Assembly: GCA_020429465.1 (NCBI GenBank)
Contig: JAGQLH010000027.1
Coordinates: forward strand, 1-15,082
Direction of reading: 5' to 3'
Source: Candidatus Dojkabacteria bacterium
Lineage (GTDB): Bacteria; Patescibacteriota; Dojkabacteria; B142; WJKM01
DNA: 15,082 nt
The position numbers and the translations under genes were made by a program. This document shows, piece after piece, positions 1 through 7,298 of this stretch (position 1 is the first letter of the stretch; each line of letters opens with the position of its first letter). The notes under the pieces were generated by a model. The model saw only the letters and a list, made by a program, of their open reading frames with translations, was not told where the DNA came from and did no database searches.

Positions 1-1
1 T

Positions 2-637
2 ATCAAAGAAGCAACTACGACGGTAGTCCCTATTTCTGAAGAAATTGACACTTCGCCGTGTACTGAAATTGAAAAGGATCAGTATGCCTTTCCGGATATT
101 TGTAAACATACCCTATCAGATTATATCGAGAATTTGTATGACCTTGGTGTAGTTAATGGTTTTGATAACGGTATGTTTAAGCCAGAAGAACCAGTCACTC
201 GTGGACAAATGGCAACTTTTATAACACGCGCGTTTAAATTATCGGTAGATACATCTGGAAACTGTTTTAGTGATGTTCCTGATGACTATCCGCATAAATT
301 AGACATTCAAGCATTATGTAATGTTGAGATTGTTCAAGGGTATGGTGATGGAACGTTTCGTCCAGATAATCCACTTAAGCGAGGAGAAGCAACTAAATTC
401 ATCGCTTTAACTATGTTCCAAAAGGGGTATGATATAACAACATATGAGGATCATTCATTCCCTGATGTCCTTGAGGGAAACCCATTTAATCCATATATTT
501 CTTTCCTTTCGGGGATTACTATTAATGATGCAAAAGTTATTAATGGGTATTCAAGTGGGGAATTTGGTCCTGATGACTCAATGACTAGGGCTCAAATGGC
601 GAAGGTGGTTTCCTTGAGTATTGACTATACCCCATAA
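2..637 (+). CDS. SLH-domain surface protein, 5'-truncated by window edge
   Basis: The reading frame is open from base 2 to the TAA at 635-637, so this is the C-terminal part of a longer gene and not a small protein starting inside the window. It carries three S-layer homology (SLH) domains. The first begins at FPDIC with TRGQ as its signature, the second at NCFSDV with KRGE, and the third at SFPDV with TRAQ. Each has the usual GY/GF-x-x-G-x-F-x-P core. SLH domains normally anchor exported proteins to cell-wall polymers or the S-layer. A Thr/Glu-rich linker with one Cys precedes the SLH block. The arrangement, including four Cys positions, matches the C-terminus of the gene starting at 733, so the two are tandem paralogs. 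What the missing N-terminal part displays is unknown. Confidence 0.9.
   Translation: MKEATTTVVPISEEIDTSPCTEIEKDQYAFPDICKHTLSDYIENLYDLGVVNGFDNGMFKPEEPVTRGQMATFITRAFKLSVDTSGNCFSDVPDDYPHKLDIQALCNVEIVQGYGDGTFRPDNPLKRGEATKFIALTMFQKGYDITTYEDHSFPDVLEGNPFNPYISFLSGITINDAKVINGYSSGEFGPDDSMTRAQMAKVVSLSIDYTP
194..220 (+). repeat. 27-bp exact repeat shared by the two SLH genes (copy at 2161-2187)
   Basis: The 27 bases at 194-220 are identical to 2161-2187. Both encode the V-T-R-G-Q-M-A-T-F core of the first SLH domain in the same frame. The flanking DNA has diverged. This supports tandem duplication of the gene or local gene conversion, not a mobile element. Confidence 0.85.
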
Positions 638-710
638 AAAGAGAACCATATTCTTGTGCTAGAAACATAGTCAGATTTTGTTTAGAATGTATATAGACTA
701 TTTTCCTGCA

Positions 711-723
711 GATAATTATTATC
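711..723. promoter_or_regulatory. AT-rich 13-bp palindrome just before the SLH gene start
   Basis: GATAAT-T-ATTATC is a perfect palindrome with 6-bp arms ending 9 bases before the ATG at 733. It could be an operator or lie in the leader of the mRNA, but such AT-rich palindromes also arise by chance. No convincing Shine-Dalgarno or -35/-10 pair is seen in 638-732. Confidence 0.2.
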
Positions 724-732
724 CCTTGTTTT

Positions 733-2607
733 ATGAATAACTATTCGTTACGTTCCTTTATTGTCCATCTAATCATAGGTGGTTTGGTATTCCCATTTTT
801 CCAGCCATTTACCGTTATTGCTGCAGATGAAGTACCAGAAATTTATCTTTCTACAAGTGCGCAAGTATACACTCAGGGGGAAGCTGCAGTTGTAATTGAC
901 AGTGGGGCTACGTTGTTAGATACGGGAAGCGATTTGGTTACTTTGATTATTTCAATTACTGATTTTGAAGGAGATGAAACATTAGCAGTAGACACGGGGA
1001 CTGGAGCCATTTTAGCAAGTAATGATGGAGCTGGAACGCTGACATTATCTGGAACGGGGAGCGTTATTGAGTATCAAGGTTTATTGCAAAGTATTACCTA
1101 CGAAAATACTGACACAAATATATCTACTGACACTACACGGACTATTTCTTTTCAAGTAATGGATGAAGATCTTAATTTTAGTGCTATAAGTACACTGGAT
1201 TTATCTATTGTCCCACTTTTGTCGATTTCGACTGTAGATGATGACGGAACAAGATTTTTTGTAGAAGGAGGTCCTGTTATTGTAGATACAAATTTGCTCG
1301 TGACAAGTAGTAATGGAGAAATTGAGAGCGCAAGAGTTGAGATTACAAATGTGCAAAATTCGGGAAATGAAAAACTCAGTATTCACAGTTATTATTATTC
1401 TGGTAAAGGGGTTACACCATCTGGAAATGGAACCTCTTTACTTACATTTTCTGGGACAGCATCTTCTTCTACATATCAAGAAATACTAAGGAATGTGATG
1501 TATGAACATACTTCGAATTCACCTACATACTCCCCAGATCGTACTGTTACTATGACGGTAAATGATGGGATAACTGAGAGTGAAGTGAGTATATCTACTA
1601 TAGGGATAGAATCTGAGACTTATACCGCAGAGGTGGAGATAGATGATTCAACGCTCACTCCAGGAGAGGATATTGATATAGAAGTGGTTGATGGTGATGG
1701 AAGTACCCATAGCAAAATCAAAGATGAAGTGTATGTAGAGGTAAAGAATGGCTCAGAAGAAGAGCGTGTAAAGCTTACTGAAACTGGAGTTAATACTGGA
1801 GTTTTTAGGGCAACGTTGTCGGCGTATGATGATGAAGATTGCGAAGATCATGATGATTATGACCACGATGATAATGGTAAATTATGTACAGATAAGGGAG
1901 ATACTATTAAAGTGACCTATGAAGATCCAGTTGATGAGGATGGAGATGAAGCAGAGATAACAGCAACAAAAGTTGTTGCGGGAAGTTCTTCTAGTTCAAG
2001 CACAACTACAACAACAGTTAAAAAGGAAGAGGAAGAATGTACTAGCTCTTCAGCATTTCCTGATACATGCGACCATTCTCTCGCTGAGTATATAGAAGAT
2101 TTATTTGATGATGGAATTGTTGGTGGTTACGCTGATGGTGAGTTTAAAGCAGACAATGATGTCACTCGTGGACAAATGGCAACTTTTGTGAGGAGGGCTT
2201 TTGATTTAACCAGTGATACTCCAGGTAATTGCTTCAGTGACGTAAATGAAACTCATACCCATTACGAAGATATTATTCTATTGTGTTCGCTGGGGATCAC
2301 AAAAGGCTATGCAGATGGTACCTATAGACCGGATGATCCTGTTAAGCGAGATGAAGTAACTAAATTTGTTAGCTTAGCGATGGAAAAGAACGGTGTAATT
2401 ATTACTGATTTTGATGATCATTCTTTTCCAGATACTCCCATGGAAAACCCATTTCATGAGTACATATCATTTCTATCAACTGCAGAAAAAGATGGTATTA
2501 GAGTGATTAATGGGTATAAAGACGGGAATTTTGGTCCAAAAGATACTATTACACGCGGACAAATGGCTAAAGTGATTTCTGTGAGCAGAGCATTTGTTGG
2601 TATGTAA
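733..2607 (+). CDS. Secreted multi-domain S-layer/adhesin-like protein with three SLH domains
   Basis: A 624-residue exported surface protein. Residues 1-31 form a signal peptide: a short polar start with one Arg, a hydrophobic core and a cleavage-like site near IAADE. Residues about 35-160 and 165-292 are two homologous beta-rich repeats resembling cadherin/Ig-like modules of bacterial adhesins (each has LTLSGT or LLTFSGT, then ITYEN or VMYEH, then a TR/DRT strand). Residues about 295-415 resemble a module common in archaeal and bacterial surface proteins (VKLTETGVNTGVFRATL). It contains an extremely acidic Asp/His loop bracketed by Cys370 and Cys385, which might bind Ca2+. A Ser/Thr-rich linker follows, then three SLH domains (about 440-624; signatures TRGQ, KRDE, TRGQ) with Cys436, 446, 500 and 518. 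The role is probably surface structure or adhesion. The start is an ATG without a visible ribosome-binding site, but the signal peptide begins there. Confidence 0.92.
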   Translation: MNNYSLRSFIVHLIIGGLVFPFFQPFTVIAADEVPEIYLSTSAQVYTQGEAAVVIDSGATLLDTGSDLVTLIISITDFEGDETLAVDTGTGAILASNDGAGTLTLSGTGSVIEYQGLLQSITYENTDTNISTDTTRTISFQVMDEDLNFSAISTLDLSIVPLLSISTVDDDGTRFFVEGGPVIVDTNLLVTSSNGEIESARVEITNVQNSGNEKLSIHSYYYSGKGVTPSGNGTSLLTFSGTASSSTYQEILRNVMYEHTSNSPTYSPDRTVTMTVNDGITESEVSISTIGIESETYTAEVEIDDSTLTPGEDIDIEVVDGDGSTHSKIKDEVYVEVKNGSEEERVKLTETGVNTGVFRATLSAYDDEDCEDHDDYDHDDNGKLCTDKGDTIKVTYEDPVDEDGDEAEITATKVVAGSSSSSSTTTTTVKKEEEECTSSSAFPDTCDHSLAEYIEDLFDDGIVGGYADGEFKADNDVTRGQMATFVRRAFDLTSDTPGNCFSDVNETHTHYEDIILLCSLGITKGYADGTYRPDDPVKRDEVTKFVSLAMEKNGVIITDFDDHSFPDTPMENPFHEYISFLSTAEKDGIRVINGYKDGNFGPKDTITRGQMAKVISVSRAFVGM

Positions 2608-2612
2608 TTTAT

Positions 2613-2644
2613 AAAAAGAACCCTGCTTAAGCAGGGTTCTTTTT
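2613..2644. terminator. Bidirectional Rho-independent terminator
   Basis: A perfect inverted repeat has 14-base arms (2613-2626 and 2631-2644) around a TTAA loop. The GC-rich core is ACCCTGC/GCAGGGT, with a run of A on one side and T on the other, so it can work on both strands. It lies between convergent genes, 6 bases after the SLH gene stop and 7 bases from the stop of the Fic-like gene. Confidence 0.95.
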
Positions 2645-2651
2645 AATGGTT

Positions 2652-3698
2652 TTATCGATTTGCTAGTACGTATTTTGTTGCCCTCCCTTTCCCATCAACC
2701 TTTATGACTTTTCGTTTTACTAACTCATTTAAGTCTCGAAATGCTGTCATTGTTGAGACATCAAACATCTGTACGTAGTCTTCTCTTTTAACAGAAGGAA
2801 TACTTTGCAGGTAACGAAGTATTTTAAGTTGTCGTTTGTTAAGGTCAAGGAATGGCTGATTATTATTTTTATCCTCATTTGCTATTTCGCGGACTATTTC
2901 TTGTTTTAACTCCTTTAACTCAGTAGCTAGGTCGAGAAGGAAACGTTCAATCCATGATGTAATATTTCCCGAAGGTGATTCAATAGCCTCTTTCCATAAC
3001 CCAAGATATGCATCGCTATTTCTATCAAAAATTTTTGCTGTACAGAGGAATGAATTCTGTAAATATTCATGCTTTTGCATGAGAAAGTCCATAGTAGCAA
3101 TAAACGTAAATTTGTTGAGATGGCTGAATGGCTGAATTTGTAACAGTCGATACAGCATGATTGGAAGGCGAATAAGAAAATGTATCCTGGTAATATTATT
3201 CTTGTACCAATCGAACGTATTGGTAAGTTCCTTAGTAATAGTCATTGCATCTAATGATGTATCGCATAGTTGTACCCAGGTATCAAAGGCAGTATTGATT
3301 TCGCCCGATGTTCTAATTCGTGCTTCCCACTCTTCTTTCCATTGGTGAATGAGAAGTTTGTTAACGTGAATCATAAGTTCTGCGTTTATATCGAGATATG
3401 CATTACCATCGTTTGATCTTACATAATCAAGTGCATTTTTATAGTTTTGTAGTAGTGTGTACTCTTCTCTTCCATCATGTTCAAGTTTCCCTTGTATAAA
3501 TTTTTCAGTCTCTTTCAGCGTAAGATTTTGTCCCACCATATGCGCAATGTGAAAGACATTTTGGGTGAATTGTTGCTTAGTATAATGTCTAAATATATCC
3601 TTAGGTATATCGAGACAACGAAGTTCTGTGACTGTCACTTCCACCTCAATAAGTCTATTTATAATAGTATTTGTTAATTGATAGTTTATTGGACGCAT
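2652..3698 (-). CDS. Fic-family-like protein with degenerate active site and C-terminal winged helix
   Basis: 348 residues from the ATG at 3698. A GTG at 3764 would add 22 hydrophobic residues, but this family is cytoplasmic, so the shorter form is preferred. The N-terminal and middle parts follow the layout of Fic proteins: a helix with VGQNLTLKE where active relatives have an (S/T)xxxE(G/N) segment, then LLQNYKNALDYV, then the Fic core. The catalytic signature HPFxxGNGR appears at residues 189-197 as QPFSHLNKF, so the catalytic His is Gln and the Gly-Asn-Gly-Arg anion loop is mostly lost. Residues about 285-345 form a winged helix-turn-helix (RQLKILRYLQ, then TMTAFRDLNELVKRKVI). Active Fic enzymes transfer AMP or similar groups to proteins; this one probably cannot, and may act as a DNA-binding regulator or binding protein. 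It follows the small gene at 3792 by about 90 bases and could share its transcript. Confidence 0.72.
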   Translation of the reverse strand: MRPINYQLTNTIINRLIEVEVTVTELRCLDIPKDIFRHYTKQQFTQNVFHIAHMVGQNLTLKETEKFIQGKLEHDGREEYTLLQNYKNALDYVRSNDGNAYLDINAELMIHVNKLLIHQWKEEWEARIRTSGEINTAFDTWVQLCDTSLDAMTITKELTNTFDWYKNNITRIHFLIRLPIMLYRLLQIQPFSHLNKFTFIATMDFLMQKHEYLQNSFLCTAKIFDRNSDAYLGLWKEAIESPSGNITSWIERFLLDLATELKELKQEIVREIANEDKNNNQPFLDLNKRQLKILRYLQSIPSVKREDYVQMFDVSTMTAFRDLNELVKRKVIKVDGKGRATKYVLANR

Positions 3699-3791
3699 AG
3701 TAGATGTGTATATAAAAACGGATACAACAATAGCATAACATAGAAATGTTACGTTCTTATACACATTATTGGTATGATTCGGGTTGGTTCC

Positions 3792-4043
3792 TTATGAGTC
3801 TATAGAAATCGAGCAGTGGGGATGGAAGTATTTACAATATTCTGTAATATCTTCAATAGACATAGGAGAAATTTTTGCATGGTTCCATTGGTTATCATGT
3901 GCATCCCAGTGAAACGTCATATGGAATCGATTTTCACTATCTTCGTGATAAAACATAAGAAGATCGCCTCGAAGTGTTGAAACTATGACTCTTTTTCCTA
4001 GTAACTCAGTGAGTATTTCTTGTTTTGATAAATGTTCGGACAT
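3792..4043 (-). CDS. Small hypothetical protein (83 aa)
   Basis: I do not recognise this protein. It is soluble, without a signal peptide or membrane segment. It begins with a short helix (SKQEILTELLGK), followed by alternating strands (RVIVSTLRGDLLMFYHED, then FHMTFHWDAHD), which suggests a small beta-barrel or Sm-like fold, and ends in a His/Cys-containing tail (EYCKYFHPHCSISIDS). The tail has C-x6-C and several His residues but no classic zinc ribbon. It lies 39 bases after the ADP-forming CoA ligase and upstream of the Fic-like gene on the same strand, so an operon is likely. The coding call rests on the protein-like sequence and the tight spacing. Confidence 0.65.
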   Translation of the reverse strand: MSEHLSKQEILTELLGKRVIVSTLRGDLLMFYHEDSENRFHMTFHWDAHDNQWNHAKISPMSIEDITEYCKYFHPHCSISIDS

Positions 4044-4082
4044 GAAGATATTTACTATAAGCCCTATTTTATCATTCTGGTA

Positions 4083-6188
4083 TTATTTAATGAATATCTT
4101 CATATCTACTGCAATTGCACGATTTTCGGTTACGAGTAATGGATTTAAATCAAGACTTTCAATTTCAGGGTAGTTGAGTAAAAGTGTTTGTATTGAAAGT
4201 ATTGTTTCAATAACTTTATTCACTGCCTTTGGTTGTAAACCTCTTGCTCCATTTAGAATTTCCCATACGTTTGTTTCTTTGAGTTTTTTTTCTATGTATT
4301 CTTGAGTAGTAGGTGCGAGTGCAAATACGATATCTTTGTATACTTCTGTGTAAATACCCCCTTTCCCAAAAGTGAGTAAATGGCCAAAGCCAGGAGCATC
4401 TAACTCGTAGACCTGTTCTGTCCCATCTCTTTTTGCACCAATGAAAAATTCTTCTGCATCGGGAATGTACTCCTGGACAAGGACGGTTGGTTTTGGTGAT
4501 GTGGTATGTTTATGAAGAATTTCCTGTATTTCCTTAAAATGAAGCTCTAAATCTTTGGATGATTGCACATCAATAAATACTGTTTTTTCTTCAGTTTTAT
4601 GAATAAGATCTTTCGTGGTTGGTTTTATAACAACAGACATATGTTTTGCTAAAAACTCTTTTGCTTCTTCATAATCATCAGTGAGAATTTGCGCTGGCGT
4701 ATCAAAAGCAAATTCCTCTAGAAGCTGCATTGTTTTTATCTCTTCGATCGCACCAAAGTCGTTAGATGGTTTGAGAACTATAGAAGGATTCAAACTTCTT
4801 TTTGGTAATTGATTTGTAAGGTACTTATGTTTGTTCATCTGAAACGAGCGGAAATGGTATAGCTGTGCCAAACAAGAAACTGCTTCATGCACTGTGCTGA
4901 ATGCAGGGATATGATGTTCGTTTAGTATTTCCTTTCCATGTTCAACATGTTTCCCTCCAAGAAATACTGGAATTATTGGTTTTTTTGTAATAGAAACAGT
5001 ATTCACGATTAATTTTGCAGTTTCTTCAATCTGCGTAACTAGTTGAGGAGAGACAATAAGGATAATTGCATTAACTTGTTCATCATGGATAAGTATTTTA
5101 AGTGGACCTTCAAATTGTTGTGCTTGTGCATCTCCTATTACATCAATGGGATTATGTGTTCCTGCAGTTGGGGGAAGAGTTTCAGCGATTGCTTGTTGTG
5201 TTTCTTCCGAAAGTTTCGCTAATTTCAGCCCATTATGGATAATATCATCAGTTGCGATAATTCCTGGTCCTCCAGCATTGGTAATAATTGCAACATTATT
5301 CCCTTCTGGTGGATGTACCCAGGAGAATGTCATGAGGTAATTGAATAAACTTTGGGTTTCATGAACTTGAATAATCCCCGATTGTTCAAACGCTGTTGTG
5401 ATTACTTGTGAGGATCCAGCAAGTGCCCCAGTATGTGACGAAATTGCTGATTTTGCTTCGTCACTCATTCCTGGTTTGAAGAGAATAATAGGTTTTGTTG
5501 TTTTTTGGGCTAACTTAACTAATTCCTGACCATCAGTTACTTCTTCCAAGTACCCTCCAATTACTTGTACTTGATCATCTTTTATCCATTCTTGTAATAG
5601 GTCAAGCTCAGAAATATCTGGTTTATTTCCAAAAGAAACGAAATGAGAAAATCCGAGATTTTTTGATAATGACATATCAAGGAGTGCGGTACACATTGCT
5701 CCTGACTGGGATAAAAATCCAATATTTCCATCATAAGCGTTGGAAGCAGCAAATGATGCGTTTAATTTTGATGGGGGAACAATAAGTCCAAGGCAATTAG
5801 GACCTAGAACTCGAATTCCTGCTTTTTTAGTTTTCTCTATAATTCGCTCTTCTAATTGTGCTCCTTTTTCATCATAGTCACTAAATCCAGCACTAACGAT
5901 AACAATAGAATTTACATGTTTTTCTATGCACTCATCAATGACTGGTTCAATATACTCAGCTGGAATTGCAATGCAAACAAGTTCAATTTCAAAGGGAACG
6001 AATTTTATTGATGAATAAACTGATTCACCATAGAGGGTTTGATGTTTAGGATTTATAAGTGCAATTTCACCTGCAAATTCTGCAGCTTTAATATTTGCAT
6101 AGAGAACAGAACCAATTTTTTGAGGGTTTTCAGAAATCCCAACAATAGCTATAGATCTAGGATTAAACAGGGCAGTTAAATTCGACAT
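4083..6188 (-). CDS. ADP-forming acetate/acyl-CoA ligase, fused alpha-beta form
   Basis: A complete 701-residue enzyme of the NDP-forming acyl-CoA synthetase family, catalysing acetyl-CoA + ADP + Pi to acetate + CoA + ATP, or the same with a related acyl-CoA. Residues 1-135 are the CoA-binding Rossmann domain (RSIAIVGIS, VIVSAGFSDYDEKG, GPNCLG at 129-134). Residues about 150-290 and 295-445 are the succinyl-CoA-ligase-like domains. SQSGA is at 160-164, and the phospho-acceptor His252 lies in SSHTGALAGS. Residues about 480-701 form the ATP-grasp part, with LIHK (His530), VLVQEYIPDAEEFFIGAKRD, FGKGGIYTEV, GARG and SLDLNPL. All key histidines are present, so it should be active. In fermenters and archaea this enzyme makes ATP by substrate-level phosphorylation. 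The start is ATG with only a weak GAGAAG upstream. It could head an operon with the two genes downstream. Confidence 0.95.
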   Translation of the reverse strand: MSNLTALFNPRSIAIVGISENPQKIGSVLYANIKAAEFAGEIALINPKHQTLYGESVYSSIKFVPFEIELVCIAIPAEYIEPVIDECIEKHVNSIVIVSAGFSDYDEKGAQLEERIIEKTKKAGIRVLGPNCLGLIVPPSKLNASFAASNAYDGNIGFLSQSGAMCTALLDMSLSKNLGFSHFVSFGNKPDISELDLLQEWIKDDQVQVIGGYLEEVTDGQELVKLAQKTTKPIILFKPGMSDEAKSAISSHTGALAGSSQVITTAFEQSGIIQVHETQSLFNYLMTFSWVHPPEGNNVAIITNAGGPGIIATDDIIHNGLKLAKLSEETQQAIAETLPPTAGTHNPIDVIGDAQAQQFEGPLKILIHDEQVNAIILIVSPQLVTQIEETAKLIVNTVSITKKPIIPVFLGGKHVEHGKEILNEHHIPAFSTVHEAVSCLAQLYHFRSFQMNKHKYLTNQLPKRSLNPSIVLKPSNDFGAIEEIKTMQLLEEFAFDTPAQILTDDYEEAKEFLAKHMSVVIKPTTKDLIHKTEEKTVFIDVQSSKDLELHFKEIQEILHKHTTSPKPTVLVQEYIPDAEEFFIGAKRDGTEQVYELDAPGFGHLLTFGKGGIYTEVYKDIVFALAPTTQEYIEKKLKETNVWEILNGARGLQPKAVNKVIETILSIQTLLLNYPEIESLDLNPLLVTENRAIAVDMKIFIK

Positions 6189-6256
6189 ACTTCTCTTATA
6201 GTAGTAATAGACTTGTGTATAGATAGTACTATAATACTAAAATTGTAGATTGACCG

Positions 6257-7003
6257 CTATCTAGAGTTAGTAATATTTATTAGATTTCGAACATTCATAT
6301 TTTTTTCTATATGTGATATTGGTTTTTGGAGGTGCTTATCAACCATTTTATAACCAAGTCTTTGAAAAAATGCTCTTCGCTTTAAAGCAAGATAGTCGTA
6401 TATCATTTCAGAGGTAATTTCTACTCCCGGATTATTTTTCTGTACTGAAAGGTATAATCGACTCTGTGGGCTATCTATCGCGCTATTTACTCTTCTTAGG
6501 TCGTATCCAAGATTTATAGGAATTCTTGTTGCTACCAAGCTATGGTCGAGCTCGTGCGCTGCAAGTAATATTTGTTCACATATATGGATAAACGTAGACT
6601 TATAGCTAAAAAATCCAAGACTTTCTTGATGGAATTGCATGCTTTCATTTGATCCTGTTTTTTGATGACTGGGGAATGTTGCGTTTTGGAATTGATCAAT
6701 TTCCAAATATTTCTTTCCTTCGGTATTTGAAGTAGTATGAATATTGCATATTGAAAGTACTTGAGGTGCTTTGTTATTAATCCTCCACAGTGCAAGTGGA
6801 TAGCCGCCTTTATTATCAAATTCAATGTTAAGAGGGCGATAAACATATAGATAATTATCACCATTTGCAAGAACATTGAACCCACTAATATAGTACCCAG
6901 CTAATTTTGTTAAGACTTCCGCGGGTGGATTATTGTTTGGTACGTACTCTTGAACTGGAAAGTTCTCTTGATTAAGTTGTATTGGATTGATTGAAAATCT
7001 CAT
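6257..7003 (-). CDS. Hypothetical protein with an HELDH (HExxH-type) motif
   Basis: I cannot place this protein in a family. It has 248 residues from the ATG at 7003; a GTG at 7033 would add ten. The ATG is preferred because a promoter-like -10 at 7038-7043 would put the transcript start at about 7031. The N-terminal half is beta-rich with many aromatics (NYLYVYRPLNIEFDNKGGYP). The helix at residues about 140-158 reads ILLAAHELDHSLVA and contains HExxH at 150-154, a zinc-metallopeptidase pattern, although Asp at the fourth position is unusual and no clear third ligand is visible. The C-terminal helix LALKRRAFFQRLGYK resembles the end of GNAT acetyltransferases, but I see no acetyl-CoA loop. 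There is no signal peptide. It lies 68 bases upstream of the CoA ligase on the same strand. Confidence 0.7.
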   Translation of the reverse strand: MRFSINPIQLNQENFPVQEYVPNNNPPAEVLTKLAGYYISGFNVLANGDNYLYVYRPLNIEFDNKGGYPLALWRINNKAPQVLSICNIHTTSNTEGKKYLEIDQFQNATFPSHQKTGSNESMQFHQESLGFFSYKSTFIHICEQILLAAHELDHSLVATRIPINLGYDLRRVNSAIDSPQSRLYLSVQKNNPGVEITSEMIYDYLALKRRAFFQRLGYKMVDKHLQKPISHIEKNMNVRNLINITNSR

Positions 7004-7037
7004 TCTTTGGAAACTATGGGATGATTTTAGCACTACT

Positions 7038-7065
7038 GTTATAATTTTAGATAATAAAATTACAA
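7038..7065 (-). promoter_or_regulatory. Candidate sigma70-type promoter for the HELDH protein gene
   Basis: Read on the minus strand, TTGTAA (7060-7065) and TATAAC (7038-7043) are separated by 16 bases. Each matches the -35 or -10 consensus at four or five of six positions. Transcription would start near 7031, which favours the ATG at 7003 over the GTG at 7033. The region is AT-rich, so chance similarity is possible. Confidence 0.45.
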
Positions 7066-7088
7066 ACTATAAAAATTCGATCAATATG

Positions 7089-7132
7089 TGCACAGATGCA
7101 ATATACGAAGGATGAAATCTTTCATCTGTGCA
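7089..7132. repeat. Inverted repeat with nested alternative hairpin
   Basis: TGCACAGATG (7089-7098) and CATCTGTGCA (7123-7132) are perfect 10-base complements 24 bases apart. A second stem, GATGAAA/TTTCATC (7111-7117 and 7120-7126), uses four bases of the right arm, so the two stems exclude each other. The left arm ends exactly on an ATG that opens the small frame 7096-7221. This could be an operator or an RNA switch over a start codon. Confidence 0.6.
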
Positions 7133-7221
7133 AAATTGGTACATATGTGGCTATTCACGCAGATGAGGTATCAGGTAGTCAGCTGGTAGAGGTGATGTTA
7201 AAGTCGGAGGCAATCACGTAA
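7096..7221 (+). CDS. Possible small protein (41 aa), unrecognised
   Basis: An ATG at 7096 opens a 41-residue frame ending in TAA at 7219-7221, in the gap between the minus-strand genes ending at 7294 and starting at 7003. The sequence looks protein-like: an amphipathic start (MQYTKDEIFHLCKIG), a strand (TYVAIHAD) and a helix (SGSQLVEVMLKSEAIT). Its G/C content is higher than in the non-coding flanks. There is no Shine-Dalgarno, and the start lies in the left arm of the inverted repeat 7089-7132. It may be a real small gene, a remnant of a larger one, or chance. It is the only plus-strand frame between 2607 and 8990 that I consider possible. Confidence 0.35.
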   Translation: MQYTKDEIFHLCKIGTYVAIHADEVSGSQLVEVMLKSEAIT

Positions 7222-7265
7222 TTGAATAAAACTATTTACTCTAAGGATTAGTGTGGATTATGCTA

Positions 7266-7298
7266 GAAAAAGACGTAACTATGCATATATTCGTTACG
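7266..7298 (-). terminator. Candidate Rho-independent terminator of the MFS gene
   Basis: On the minus strand, CGTAAC (7293-7298) and GTTACG (7274-7279) can pair around a 13-base loop, followed by TCTTTTTC. The TAA stop of the MFS gene lies inside the first arm. The stem is short and the loop long, so termination would be weak. Confidence 0.4.

Noticed and set aside
637..660. Possible hairpin after the first SLH gene, similar to the strong terminator at 2613-2644
   Set aside because: Only scattered pairing (AAGA with TTCTT), no GC core and no T run. It may be a decayed copy of the later terminator but is not supportable as one.
3699..3764. N-terminal membrane helix on the Fic-like protein from a GTG start
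   Set aside because: The extension needs a GTG without ribosome-binding site and would put a membrane segment on a cytoplasmic fold; the ATG at 3698 is a better start.
6224..6239. TAGTA-CTATAA-TACTA inverted repeat before the CoA ligase
   Set aside because: Five-base AT-rich arms without a T run; more likely part of promoter-like AT sequence.
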